Below, piece after piece: positions 14,465 through 22,630 of a stretch of 36,565 bases of DNA. A program made the translations under genes and the position numbers. The stretch comes from Bernardetiaceae bacterium (GTDB taxonomy: Bacteria; Bacteroidota; Bacteroidia; Cytophagales; Thermoflexibacteraceae), in contig JALONO010000036.1 of NCBI GenBank assembly GCA_025454895.1, positions 1-36,565 of the forward strand. The letters run 5' to 3'. The notes under the pieces were generated by a model, which saw nothing but the letters and a program-made list of their open reading frames with translations, was not told the DNA's origin and did not search any database. Position 1 is the stretch's first letter. Every line of letters starts with the position of its first letter.

Positions 14465-15919
14465 ATGAAAAAACGTTTTTACTCATTCTGGTTACTTAGC
14501 CTGGCCCTGGTGCCTTTGGCCCAGGCCCAAACCGAAGTTTTTGGCAAAATCGCGGCCGAGGTGCAGCAAAACTCCCAGGCTTACTCCCGCCTCGACGAGG
14601 CTTGCCGCACCATTGGCCACCGGCTCACGGGCAGCAAAAACGGCGCAAAGGCCGAGCAATTCACCTACGACTTGTTCAAAAGTTACGGCTTTAGCCAGGT
14701 GGCTTACCAGCCGTTCGAGGTCGAGAGTTGGTCGCGTAAGTCGGCCAGCTTGGCCATTGGCCCGGCGGGTGGCAACTTGGCCCCCCTGCGCACCACCTCG
14801 CTGGCCCACGCGCCCGTGAAAGCCACCGTACAGGCCCAGCTCGTGGACGTGGGCAACGGCCTGCCCGAGGATTTTGCCGCCAAGGCCGAGCAAGTGAAGG
14901 GCAAAATCGTACTGGCCCAAATTGGCCTGCTGCCCGGCACCGCCAAAGAAGTGAAAAACCTCCACCGTTCCGAAAAAACCGCCCTGGCCATCCGCTACGG
15001 GGCGGCGGGTATCGTCATGATCAACAACGCGCCGGGCGACATCCTGCTCACTGGCACGGCCAGCACCACGGGCAAGCTCATCAGCATCCCGGCGGTGAGC
15101 ATCACCAACAACGATGGCCAAGCCCTGCGCCAGCGGCTGCAAAACGAACCGCAATTGCAGGCCAAAATCGCGGTGCGCAACCGCAGCGGCCTCATCAAAG
15201 CCCGCAACGTGATCGCCACTTTGCCCGGTAGCGAGCTGCCCAACGAAAAAATCGTGATCGGCGGCCACCTCGACTCCTGGGACCTGGCCACCGGGGCGAT
15301 GGACAACGGCTTGGGCACCTTCGCCATTTTGGACATTGCCCGCACTTTCCAGGCCCTGGGGCTGAAACCGCGCCGCACCATCGAGTTTGTGATGTTCATG
15401 GGCGAAGAACAGGGCCTGCTCGGCTCGCGGCACATGGTGCGCCAAGCCCTGGCCAACGGCACATTAGGGCAGGTAAAATACATGATCAACATGGACATGG
15501 TGGGCAACCCCACCGGGGTAAGCTCCGCCCAGGCCAGCACTGAGGCGTTTTTCAAGGCCATTGGCCAGCAGATCATGGCCGTGGACCAAGCTTACGGCAA
15601 TACCTTCACCGCTTCGGCCGGGCTGCACTCCGACCACCAGCCGTTCATGCTCGAGGGCATCCCCACCATGAGCTTCAACAGTAACCTGGACCGGCGCATT
15701 TATCAGTGCTACCACGCCGATTGCGACAACATGGACCTGATTGACCGCGAGCACCTCCAAGCCAGCGTGCGCCGGGTGGCGATGGTGCTGTTTGCCCTGG
15801 CCGATGCCCCTACCCTGCCCGCCCAACGGCTGGACAGCCAAGCCACCAAAGACTTTTTGATTGGCCAGGGCCTCAAGCAACCCCTGCAAATCGCCAATGA
15901 TTGGCGTTGGGGAGATTAG
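14465..15919 (+). CDS. Secreted M28-family zinc aminopeptidase with PA domain
   Basis: The 484-residue exported peptidase has a signal peptide (residues 1-19, ending PLAQA). A protease-associated domain is inserted at about 120-225. The M28 catalytic domain shows the full two-zinc set: His268 (GGHLDSWD), Asp280 (MDNG), Glu314/Glu315 (MGEEQG, general base and ligand), Asp344 (NMDMVGN) and His391 (HSDHQPF). Such enzymes remove N-terminal residues or cleave dipeptides in the periplasm or outside the cell, for nutrient scavenging. Its promoter is at 14385-14415 and a 15-bp-stem hairpin lies just behind it, so it is probably monocistronic. The family call is firm; the exact specificity is unknown. 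Confidence 0.95.
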   Translation: MKKRFYSFWLLSLALVPLAQAQTEVFGKIAAEVQQNSQAYSRLDEACRTIGHRLTGSKNGAKAEQFTYDLFKSYGFSQVAYQPFEVESWSRKSASLAIGPAGGNLAPLRTTSLAHAPVKATVQAQLVDVGNGLPEDFAAKAEQVKGKIVLAQIGLLPGTAKEVKNLHRSEKTALAIRYGAAGIVMINNAPGDILLTGTASTTGKLISIPAVSITNNDGQALRQRLQNEPQLQAKIAVRNRSGLIKARNVIATLPGSELPNEKIVIGGHLDSWDLATGAMDNGLGTFAILDIARTFQALGLKPRRTIEFVMFMGEEQGLLGSRHMVRQALANGTLGQVKYMINMDMVGNPTGVSSAQASTEAFFKAIGQQIMAVDQAYGNTFTASAGLHSDHQPFMLEGIPTMSFNSNLDRRIYQCYHADCDNMDLIDREHLQASVRRVAMVLFALADAPTLPAQRLDSQATKDFLIGQGLKQPLQIANDWRWGD

Positions 15920-15945
15920 ATTTTTCCTTGATTTCCAAGTCGTTA

Positions 15946-15978
15946 AATCCCCAAGGGTTTCTAAAACCCTTGGGGATT
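15946..15978. terminator. 15-bp palindromic hairpin behind the M28 gene
   Basis: AATCCCCAAGGGTTT, a three-base loop (cta) and a perfect complement arm. No long T tract follows on either strand. The same TTT-nnn-AAA design recurs at 16284, 35693 and, less perfectly, at 35742 and 23496. It is probably a bidirectional terminator or a repeat. Confidence 0.6.
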
Positions 15979-16032
15979 GGTGTTTAATGGACAAACGTTT
16001 TCCCCTTGGCCGGTCGGGGATTAGTGCCCCTC

Positions 16033-16068
16033 ACCACTCACAGGGTCTAACGACCACTGGTAGGGTTC
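16033..16068. repeat. Short repeat related to the 18.5 kb inverted repeat
   Basis: ACCACTCACAGGGT and CCACTGGTAGGGTT match parts of the inverted repeat at 18506-18646. It is non-coding. Confidence 0.4.
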
Positions 16069-16174
16069 AAGGGCCATTCTTGAGAAATACTACCACGATG
16101 TATCACGAAATTCATTCCTGGATTTTATCTCTTGTACCAAAATCAAATAGGGGTTTTGTATCGTGGATGCTACA

Positions 16175-16230
16175 CATTGCTGATAATTAAGTAGAACAAT
16201 TATTTAACCACGTAACCATTCAGTTATTAT
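16175..16230 (-). repeat. Dispersed gene-end repeat, copy K (degenerate, reversed)
   Basis: Read on the minus strand, AATAATTGTTCTACTTAATT followed by ATCAGC resembles copy B (AAATGATTGTTCTACTTGTT followed by ATCGATC). It lies in the 440-bp spacer between the M28 and fucosyltransferase genes, which holds no gene. Confidence 0.45.
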
Positions 16231-16283
16231 AATATTAATTTGTTGCTGGCTGGCGGCGGCCTGTTGCAATATCCTAGCTTACT

Positions 16284-16316
16284 ACACCCTAAGGGTTTCC
16301 AAAACCCTTAGGGTGT
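16284..16316. terminator. 15-bp palindromic hairpin upstream of the fucosyltransferase
   Basis: ACACCCTAAGGGTTT, loop cca, and a perfect complement arm. It is nearly identical to the hairpin at 35693-35725. It lies 46 bp before the GTG start at 16363, so it could also affect the leader of that gene. Confidence 0.55.
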
Positions 16317-16362
16317 TAACGAGCAACCTCGGGCACCATAACCCCAGCCTACTGCTACTACG

Positions 16363-17253
16363 GTGATTGTTACGCAACTGAGCGGGGGCATGGGCAACCA
16401 GATGTTCCAATACGCGGCCGCACGTGCTTTAGCCTTGCGCTGGCAGGCTCCCCTCAAATTAGATTTGACCGCCCTACTAGACCGCAAACCGGCCCCGGGC
16501 CTGGTGTTTCGGGACTACGACCTGGACATTTTCCACTTGGAAGTGGAGCGGGCCACCCCGGCCGAGGTACGCCTGGCCAAACGCGAGCCGGGCCTGGGGC
16601 TACGGGCCTGGTGCAAACTGACCCGGCAGGCCCCTACCCCACCGCCGGGTTTGTACGCAGAGCCGCATTTCCACTACGATGCCACGTTTGCCCACCACCG
16701 CCCGCCCGTTTACTTGCAGGGCTATTGGCAGTCGGCCCGGTATTTTCAGGAGATTGCCCCGCAGATCAAAGCCGATTTCGCGTTGCGGGAGCCGCTAGGC
16801 CCGGCGGCGGCTACGCTCGCGGCCCAGGTGCGGGCCGCCCCCGCGCCCGTGTGCGTAAACGTGCGCCGGGGCGACTTTTTGACCAATCCCACCCACGGTT
16901 TTGTGGGCCTGGCCTACTACCGCCAAGCGGTGGATCGGCTGGCCCAATTGGTGAGCGGGCCGCTGCAATGCTACCTGTTTTCCGACGAGCCGGAATGGTG
17001 CGCCCAGCACTTGGACCTGGCCCCCCACGCCTGCCAGGTGGTGGGGCACGAGTACGCCGGGCCTAAATTCCGGGATTATTTGGCCCTGATGATCCAGTGC
17101 CACCACTTTGTGATCCCCAACAGCACCTTTGCCTGGTGGGCCGCTTGGCTGTGCCCGCACCCGGCCAAAGTGGTGATTGCCCCGCAGCAATGGTTTGGCC
17201 AAAGTCCTCACAATACCCAAGACCTGCTGCCCAGCGAATGGCTCAAAATGTAA
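16363..17253 (+). CDS. Alpha-1,2-fucosyltransferase (GT11)
   Basis: The 296-residue glycosyltransferase would add fucose from GDP-fucose in alpha-1,2 linkage to a surface glycan. The N-terminal signature is QLSGGMGNQMFQYAAARALA (residues 5-24). The HxRRGD-type motif appears as VNVRRGDF near 167-174, and the C-terminal signature is IPNSTFAWWAAWL near 250-262. All are hallmarks of GT11. The start is a GTG at 16363, since homologues begin MIV-x-x-L-x-GG and no ATG lies nearby. There is no signal peptide, so it acts on the cytoplasmic face. A polysaccharide export permease gene follows on the same strand, which suggests a shared role in making O-antigen, capsule or S-layer glycan. No promoter box is clear. 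Confidence 0.93.
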   Translation: MIVTQLSGGMGNQMFQYAAARALALRWQAPLKLDLTALLDRKPAPGLVFRDYDLDIFHLEVERATPAEVRLAKREPGLGLRAWCKLTRQAPTPPPGLYAEPHFHYDATFAHHRPPVYLQGYWQSARYFQEIAPQIKADFALREPLGPAAATLAAQVRAAPAPVCVNVRRGDFLTNPTHGFVGLAYYRQAVDRLAQLVSGPLQCYLFSDEPEWCAQHLDLAPHACQVVGHEYAGPKFRDYLALMIQCHHFVIPNSTFAWWAAWLCPHPAKVVIAPQQWFGQSPHNTQDLLPSEWLKM

Positions 17254-17299
17254 AAGATGCTGTTAAGCGATGTATTTTACGCTGAGATACCCAGTTCCA

Positions 17300-17463
17300 G
17301 GGCACCGCGGTTAGCCACGCCCGGCGACCGCAGGGCGGTGAGGCACGAACCGGTATTTTGGCGGGGGCAATAGGCCGCCGCAAAGCTGGCTGGCTTGTTG
17401 CCCCCGCCAAAATACGGGAACAAGCGTGTACCCCGGAGGGTGCCGCGCCGCCGTAAGCTATGA
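17300..17463. repeat. GC-rich palindromic element, copy 1
   Basis: The element begins with AGCCACGCCCGGCGAC (17313-17328). It has an 18-bp perfect inverted repeat (arms at 17353-17370 and 17398-17415, core GGCGGGGGCAA) and ends GTGCCGCGCCGCCGTAAGC. Both flanks recur around a different palindrome at 29870-30042. The element fills the spacer in front of the export permease gene. An in-frame extension of that gene into it is not credible. Confidence 0.65.
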
Positions 17464-17591
17464 AAATTTTAGGGAACTGGCGCAAAAACCTAGCAGCCAC
17501 ATTCTATAACCCTACCTGCAAAAAAGCGGCATTTGGCACTATTTTTACAGCCCATAAAGGCGGCCGCTGGCCGTTTTTTGCCCCCTCCCTC

Positions 17592-18461
17592 ATGGAACAA
17601 CCCACCAACGACGAGCAGTGGACCGAGGTGATCAAACCTCACCAGCCTTGGTACGACCTGAAACTGCGCGAGTTATGGCGCTACCGCGACCTGGTACGCA
17701 TTTTTATCTGGCGCGATTTCGTGGCGGCTTACAAGCAAACCCTACTTGGCCCGTTTTGGCACGTGATCAACCCGGTTTTGAGCATCCTACTTTATTATAT
17801 TCTGTTTAGCCAGGTAGCCCAACTGTCCACCAACGGCACGCCGCCGTTTTTGTTCCAGTTTGGTAGTTTTATGTGCTGGACGTTTTTTGTGCGCTGCTTT
17901 AGCGTGGCCCAGAGCACCTTTTTGGGCAATTCGGGCATTTTCAGCAAAGTGTATTTCCCCCGTTTGGCGGTGCCGGTGTCGGGGGCCATTTCAGGGCTGC
18001 TGCAATTTGGCATTCTGTTCGCGGGCTACGCGGGCATTTGGCTGTACCAGTGGAATAAAGGCGCGCAAGTGGAAATTACCGGGGCGGGCGTGGCCTGGTT
18101 CTTCCCGCTCATGTTCATTATGACCATCATGGGCCTGGGCGCGGGCTTTGTGGTGGCGGCCCTCACCACCAAGTACCGCGATTTATCGCTGTTTGTGGGC
18201 TATGGCATCAGCCTGCTCATGTACGTATCGGCGGTGGTTTACCCGGCCTCCGAAATGGGGCGGCTCGCCCCCAAATACGAAGCCTGGTTTTGGTACAACC
18301 CCATCGTGCCGTTGATGGAGGGCCTCCGGTTCAGCATTTTGGGCACGCCCACCCTCCACCCCAGTTTGATCGGGTACAGCGCGGCCTTTGCCGTCGGGCT
18401 GTTTTTGCTGGGCCTGGTGATGTTCAACCGCACCGAACGCACGTTTATTGACACGGTGTAG
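17592..18461 (+). CDS. ABC-2 type polysaccharide export permease (Wzm/TagG-like)
   Basis: The 289-residue inner-membrane protein is the permease of a polysaccharide or polyol-phosphate export ABC transporter. The cytoplasmic N-terminus holds LRELWRYRDLVRIFIWRDF and YKQTLLGPFWHVINPVLS, diagnostic of the family. About six membrane helices follow (for example LSILLYYILFSQ, FGILFAGYAGIWLY and ISLLMYVSAVVYP). The ATG at 17592 fits family N-termini; the frame is open back to 17460 through the GC-rich element but that part has no homologous look. The matching ATPase (Wzt) normally lies next door and is absent here. The upstream GT11 gene supports a role in surface glycan export. Confidence 0.92.
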   Translation: MEQPTNDEQWTEVIKPHQPWYDLKLRELWRYRDLVRIFIWRDFVAAYKQTLLGPFWHVINPVLSILLYYILFSQVAQLSTNGTPPFLFQFGSFMCWTFFVRCFSVAQSTFLGNSGIFSKVYFPRLAVPVSGAISGLLQFGILFAGYAGIWLYQWNKGAQVEITGAGVAWFFPLMFIMTIMGLGAGFVVAALTTKYRDLSLFVGYGISLLMYVSAVVYPASEMGRLAPKYEAWFWYNPIVPLMEGLRFSILGTPTLHPSLIGYSAAFAVGLFLLGLVMFNRTERTFIDTV

Positions 18462-18487
18462 GTGGGGGTGGGTCGTGCGGATGGGCG

Positions 18488-18702
18488 TTCATTGGCCGCC
18501 ATAACCACCGCTGGTAGGGGCTTCGCCCACTCACAGGGTGGCCACCACCCTCCCGGCGGACGGCGTTTCCCCTCTTGGGTAGGGGTGGGCTGGGTTTTAC
18601 CTGCGGCCCCGAAACCCTACCAGTGGGCGAAGCCCTTATGAGTGGTCTCGGCCGGGCGTTCAACGGCCACCAGGGCGGGCACAAGGCCCGCCCCTACCTG
18701 GG
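18488..18702. repeat. Cluster of short GC-rich repeats, including an inverted repeat
   Basis: Arms at about 18506-18539 and 18611-18646 share AGGGCTTCGCCCACT in inverted orientation. At 18651-18700 a copy of the 9490-9538 repeat is present, inverted, and GGGCGTTCATTGGCC at 18483-18497 repeats part of it. No credible gene lies in this spacer. Confidence 0.5.
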
Positions 18703-18759
18703 TTTGGGGGCGGGCCGGAACCCCACCAGCGGTTTCAGCAGAAACGGCCCAATTTTTCC

Positions 18760-18767
18760 TATCTTTG
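18760..18767 (+). promoter_or_regulatory. -7 box TATCTTTG upstream of the membrane/coiled-coil gene
   Basis: A perfect TAnnTTTG match, 28 nt before the ATG at 18796. No clear -33 element. Confidence 0.5.
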
Positions 18768-18795
18768 GCCAACGTTCACTAAATCACCCTCATTC

Positions 18796-19572
18796 ATGTA
18801 TCCCCGTAGCATTTTCCCTTCCATTGGCGGCCTCACCTTGCTGGTGATCGTGGTGTTTGCCCTGCTTAAGTGGCTCGAAATCCCCACTGGCGACGTAGTG
18901 GACTGGGTGGCGGGCATCCTCATTTTTTGGTGGCTGATTTTTGTGGTTACCGTGCCTTGGAACATGCACTTTTCGGCCAAGGAAATCCTGGCCGAGGCTA
19001 AAATCTCCACCCAAAAGGACATTAAAGTGGAAGCGGGCGACCTCCAATACGCCCAGCGGATCGCCAGGTTTTATTTTTGGTTGGCCATTGGCCTGCACCT
19101 GGTGTCGGCCTTGGTGCTGTTTTTGGCCGCGCAATGGGGCTACCTGCCCAACATCGGGTACATTGCCGCCGGGGCGGCTTTGTTGCTTACCCTGGCCCGC
19201 CCCCTGGCCCGCATGTACGAATACGTGGTGGCCCGCCTCAGCCTCATCCGCCAGCGCATCACCCACCCGCGCGAGGACGTGTACGAACTCCGCCACCAGT
19301 TATATGACCTGCAAGACAAACTCAGCTTCGTCCAAAACGCCGTTAACCTCGACGACCCAAGCTCGTCGCTGTCGCAACAAGGCAAGCAACTGGAACAGCT
19401 AGAGCAGACCCTGCACCAACTGCGCGTGGCCCTCGACGATTGGAAGGTGAAAAACGAAGCCGAGCACCGCCGCCTGGAACGCGGGGCCGAAGAGTCCATC
19501 GCCAAACTGTCGGAAGATGCCCAGTTTCTTAACCAAGTGCGCGAGCTGATCCGGTTTGTGAAGCAGGCTTGA
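18796..19572 (+). CDS. Membrane protein with four helices and a C-terminal coiled coil, function unknown
   Basis: This is a 258-residue protein that I do not recognise. Hydrophobic segments lie at about residues 8-25, 37-55, 90-112 and 116-134 (for example IGGLTLLVIVVFALLKW and LAIGLHLVSALVLFLAAQW). From about residue 150 the sequence becomes charged and heptad-like (QGKQLEQLEQTLHQLRVALD, then EAEHRRLERGAEESIAKLSE), indicating a cytoplasmic coiled coil. There is no signal peptide cleavage site, so it is probably an inner-membrane protein with a soluble oligomerising tail. A -7 box precedes it, and the next gene has its own box. Codon use is like that of the neighbours. Confidence 0.85.
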   Translation: MYPRSIFPSIGGLTLLVIVVFALLKWLEIPTGDVVDWVAGILIFWWLIFVVTVPWNMHFSAKEILAEAKISTQKDIKVEAGDLQYAQRIARFYFWLAIGLHLVSALVLFLAAQWGYLPNIGYIAAGAALLLTLARPLARMYEYVVARLSLIRQRITHPREDVYELRHQLYDLQDKLSFVQNAVNLDDPSSSLSQQGKQLEQLEQTLHQLRVALDDWKVKNEAEHRRLERGAEESIAKLSEDAQFLNQVRELIRFVKQA

Positions 19573-19616
19573 CCTTGGCTGCGGCCCCTTACGTCCTGAA
19601 TGAACTGGGAAAGCCC

Positions 19617-19624
19617 TAAATTTG
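19617..19624 (+). promoter_or_regulatory. -7 box TAAATTTG upstream of the ankyrin gene
   Basis: A TAnnTTTG match 15 nt before the ATG at 19640. It overlaps the alternative TTG start at 19622 and so favours the ATG. Confidence 0.45.
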
Positions 19625-19639
19625 CGAGTATTTTCTTCC

Positions 19640-20278
19640 ATGATCTTCTATCTCATCTCCCAAGGCGACGCGGCCACCGTGGAGCACCTGCTCAACGACC
19701 AGCCCGAACTGGTGTACGCCCGCCGGGCCGATGGCTTGTCGGCCACCCTGTGGGCCGCTTACCAGCGCCGTCCAGAGCTAACCGCCTTGTTTGCCGTGCG
19801 CAACCTCAACCCCGATATTTTTGAGGCCGCCGCCGTGGGCAACGTGCCCGTAACCGAACTGCTGTTGAGCCAACAGCCCCGCCTGGCCACCGAGATCAAC
19901 GTGGACGGTTTCTCGGCCCTGGGCCTGGCCTGCTTTTTTGGCCACCTCAACGTGGCCCGGCTGCTGGTGGTGTTCGGGGCCGACGTGAACCAGCCTTCGG
20001 TGAACCCCTTACAAGTGGCCCCGTTGCACTCGGCCGTGGCCCACGGCAGCTACGACCTGGTCGATTTTCTGCTCCAGCACGATGCCGACCCCGACCAGCC
20101 ACAACAGCAGGGCCTTACCGCGCTGCACGCTGCTGCGGCCCACGGCCGGGCCGACCTGGCGCAACTGCTGCTCAACTACGGGGCCAACCCCGCTCCCCAA
20201 AACGACCAGGGCCAAACCCCGGCCGACCTGGCCCGCCAAAACCAACACCTAGAACTCGCCCAGCAACTGGGCGGGTGA
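19640..20278 (+). CDS. Ankyrin repeat protein
   Basis: The 212-residue cytoplasmic protein is built from about five to six ankyrin repeats. The clearest are DGFSALGLACFFGHLNVARL, VAPLHSAVAHGSYDLVDFLL, GLTALHAAAAHGRADLAQLL and GQTPADLARQNQHLELAQQL. Each shows the T/S-A-L-H/G-x-A-A and G-x-x-x-V/L-A-x-L-L pattern. There is no signal peptide or catalytic domain. It probably acts as a protein-binding scaffold; the partner is unknown. The start at 19640 is chosen because MIFYLISQGDAATVEHLL begins the first repeat and a promoter box precedes it. Confidence 0.92.
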   Translation: MIFYLISQGDAATVEHLLNDQPELVYARRADGLSATLWAAYQRRPELTALFAVRNLNPDIFEAAAVGNVPVTELLLSQQPRLATEINVDGFSALGLACFFGHLNVARLLVVFGADVNQPSVNPLQVAPLHSAVAHGSYDLVDFLLQHDADPDQPQQQGLTALHAAAAHGRADLAQLLLNYGANPAPQNDQGQTPADLARQNQHLELAQQLGG

Positions 20279-20312
20279 AGTAGGAGTAATCGAGCGCATT
20301 TTGTTTTTTCTT

Positions 20313-20433
20313 TAGAAGCTGTTTGAGTTATTTTCTATGGCTGTAAGCACCATCTTTTGGCTGCAACTTCACCACCATTCTTGACCATAAATCTATTATG
20401 GCATGTAAAATCAGTAACTCAAACAGCTTCTTA
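20313..20433. mobile_element. MITE-like element with 17-bp inverted ends and TTA target duplication
   Basis: AGAAGCTGTTTGAGTTA (20314-20330) is a perfect inverted copy of 20415-20431, separated by 84 bp without coding capacity. GAAGCTG... is flanked on both sides by TTA. A three-base TNA duplication and such ends are typical of IS5-family elements, so this is probably a non-autonomous derivative. Confidence 0.65.
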
Positions 20434-20459
20434 GGCGCCAACACCCGCCCATTTCCATA

Positions 20460-20655
20460 GGTGGTCGCGGTGCGGTGCTGTCCGGGCGGTCCGACGTTTC
20501 GGTACGTAACGCTCCCGTGCGCGGGTGGGGGCAGGCGGGACCTACAACGCCACTACCCAACGCCCCGGCAGTCCCACCTGCCCCCGCTCGCGCACCAGGG
20601 GCCCTGCCCTCCCATCGCCGGGCGTGGCGGCTGGCGGTGCCCCGGAGCCTCCCGT
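20460..20655. repeat. GC-rich palindromic element, copy 2 (reverse orientation)
   Basis: It contains TCGCCGGGCGTGGC near 20615-20628 (reverse of the conserved flank of copies 1 and 3). A 24-bp imperfect inverted repeat has arms at about 20519-20542 and 20571-20594 (core GGGGGCAGG). The end GGTCCGACGTTTCGGTAC is shared with the fragment at 32526-32582. Short readings through it are not genes. Confidence 0.55.
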
Positions 20656-20701
20656 CGTCCCAACCGCCCTAACCGGGCATCTTCCAAGCGCGTAAAATGC
20701 G

Positions 20702-20708
20702 TACTTTG
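20702..20708 (+). promoter_or_regulatory. Possible -7 box TACTTTG upstream of the orphan ABC ATPase
   Basis: A one-base-shorter variant of TAnnTTTG, 17 nt before the ATG at 20726. It follows the GC-rich element directly. Confidence 0.3.
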
Positions 20709-20725
20709 CGGCCCACATCCCTCCC

Positions 20726-21742
20726 ATGTCATTCTTCCGCGCCGAGAACCTTGCCCTCCACTACCCTGGGCAGCCCGAACCCGCCCTGCAACAAGTGGGT
20801 TTTGCGCTGGCCCCCGGCGAGGTGGTGGGGCTGGTGGGCCGCAGCGGGGCGGGCAAAAGCACCCTGCTGCGCCTACTGGCCGGCCTGGCCAACCCCGACC
20901 ACGGGCAAATTTGGCTGGACGGGCAGCTGGTAAAAGGTCCCGCCCACCAGTTGGTGCCGGGCCATAAACACATTGCCCTGCTCCGGCAAGACTACGGGCT
21001 GGCCCCCACCATGAACGTGTTCGACAACATCACCTACCCGTTGCTGGCTTACCCGCGGGCGTATCAGCAGCAGCGCGTGGCCGAATTGCTGGCCTTGTGC
21101 CGCCTGCAAAACGTGGCCCGCAAGTTCCCCCGGGAGCTCTCCGGGGGCGAGCAGCAACGGGTGGGCCTGGCCCGGGCCTTGGCGCGCCCGCCCAAGGTGC
21201 TGCTGCTCGACGAGCCGTTTGGCAGCCTGGACGAGGGCCTGCGCCACGAGATCCGGCAAGACCTGCGGCAGATTATCCGGCAGGGCCAAATTACCTGCCT
21301 GCTGGTAACCCACCACCCCGCCGATGCCCTGGCCCTCGCCGACCGCGTGGGGGCCTTGCAAGCAGGCCGGTTGGTGCAACTGGGTGCCCCCCGCCCGGTT
21401 TACGCCCAGCCCGTATCGGGCTACGTGGCCCAGCTTTTTGGCCCGGCCAACTTGCTCACTGTCAATGATTTGCGAAAAATTTACTCTGGCCCGTTGCCCC
21501 CTTGGCCCGGCGAGGGCACGGTGTGCCTGCGGCCCGAGCACCTGCTGCCTACCGCGCCCTCCGAGGCAGATTTTACGTCTACCGTAGAAGAGTTGTTCTT
21601 TCTCGGGCACGGCCAAATGGCCTTGGTGCGGGCGGCCCCGCTGGCCCAGCCGTTGCAGGTGTGGCTGCCCGGCCCGGCCTTGCCCCCGCCGCGCCTGCCC
21701 CTGCGCGTGGAGGAAACGGCGGTGCATCTGCTGCCCAGCTAA
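20726..21742 (+). CDS. ABC transporter ATP-binding protein (PotA/FbpC/CysA type, with C-terminal regulatory region)
   Basis: The 338-residue cytoplasmic ATPase energises import of a small solute such as an anion, polyamine or ferric iron. Visible motifs are Walker A GRSGAGKST near residues 37-45, signature LSGGEQQR near 138-145, Walker B VLLLDEPFG near 158-166, and the H-loop VTHHPADAL. After residue about 230 comes a TOBE-like region (VCLRPEHLLPT and FLGHGQMALVRAA), which is typical of importers such as PotA, FbpC and CysA. No permease or binding protein lies nearby, so the partner must be elsewhere. Substrate cannot be assigned. The neighbour genes are unrelated; the next one is convergent. 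Confidence 0.92.
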   Translation: MSFFRAENLALHYPGQPEPALQQVGFALAPGEVVGLVGRSGAGKSTLLRLLAGLANPDHGQIWLDGQLVKGPAHQLVPGHKHIALLRQDYGLAPTMNVFDNITYPLLAYPRAYQQQRVAELLALCRLQNVARKFPRELSGGEQQRVGLARALARPPKVLLLDEPFGSLDEGLRHEIRQDLRQIIRQGQITCLLVTHHPADALALADRVGALQAGRLVQLGAPRPVYAQPVSGYVAQLFGPANLLTVNDLRKIYSGPLPPWPGEGTVCLRPEHLLPTAPSEADFTSTVEELFFLGHGQMALVRAAPLAQPLQVWLPGPALPPPRLPLRVEETAVHLLPS

Positions 21743-21789
21743 GCTGGTTTTGGCCCCGTGAATGGGTTACGCCCTAGGGGTTTTGGCAA

Positions 21790-22497
21790 TCATTTGAAAC
21801 CAAGATTTTGTAATATTACTTCAGAGGGAACTATCCGGTAGCCACTGGGGATGTCTGGGAGTTGAAAATGGGCTGGATCAACCGGAATGAATTCGAGCGA
21901 GGTTAGCTCGATAGTCCAAGCCCTATGTTCAGACTCAGGTTTAAATTCTATACGAACTGGTAAGTTGGGCAACATAGAGAACTCCGTATGGTAGTTGGGC
22001 ACGCCAACCAGACAGTAAAAAGTTTGCACTCCTTTAACGGCCGGACCTTTCTTGGGTGAATAGTTGATTGGCAAGGTAAATACCTGGCACCGGTATTCTC
22101 TTATTTTCTCTTCACCTACCAAGGTCAACTGTTCAGTGGGAGGGGCTAGCTTGGCCTGAGTAAACTTGGCCCCAAGGTTAACAGTCTCACTGGAGACCCA
22201 AGTCACCCTGCTAATACTATCACGCAAACCGATGGCGCAAGACTCCATGACTACTGTTCTACTTTGACCAGTCTTACGGTTTGTAGTAATCGTAGTTAAG
22301 TGGGTTCGGAGGGCGGTCGTATCACTTTTAAAATGCAAAGTTTGCGATGAAAAATGTTTGATTGTCAATGGATCGGTAGCTAACCCACGTTGTTGATATA
22401 CTTGCCGATAAGTGGCCTTACCCTCCAAAGGATTTGATGGCTGGGCATAAGTTGAGGGTATAAATAATACTGAAAGTAATAAAGAAAAAATACGCAT
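21790..22497 (-). CDS. Exported protein of unknown function (low GC)
   Basis: The 235-residue protein has a signal peptide (residues 1-18, MRIFSLLLSVLFIPSTYA). The mature part looks like beta-strand-rich secreted proteins of the GLPGLI/DUF4412 style: a middle segment GEEKIREYRCQVFTLPI and a late FQLPDIPSGYRIVP. I cannot assign a family with confidence. Base composition is visibly lower in GC than the genes on both sides, shared with the lipoprotein gene upstream. The two genes are on the same strand, 133 bp apart. It is convergent with the ABC ATPase gene. Confidence 0.75.
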   Translation of the reverse strand: MRIFSLLLSVLFIPSTYAQPSNPLEGKATYRQVYQQRGLATDPLTIKHFSSQTLHFKSDTTALRTHLTTITTNRKTGQSRTVVMESCAIGLRDSISRVTWVSSETVNLGAKFTQAKLAPPTEQLTLVGEEKIREYRCQVFTLPINYSPKKGPAVKGVQTFYCLVGVPNYHTEFSMLPNLPVRIEFKPESEHRAWTIELTSLEFIPVDPAHFQLPDIPSGYRIVPSEVILQNLGFK

Positions 22498-22630
22498 ATC
22501 AGAATTTTGAAAAGTTAAACACGCATAGTTAAGTTAAACACCAAATCTTTAATTTGAAATTATAAAACCAAATCGTCTTATATCGAGCGCAGATAAGCGG
22601 ACATAAAACGATTTGGCAAAATATCAAGAA

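Noticed and set aside
17460-17591. N-terminal extension of the export permease to an ATG at 17460.
   Set aside because: The extension lies partly in the GC-rich repeat and does not resemble family N-termini; the ATG at 17592 does.
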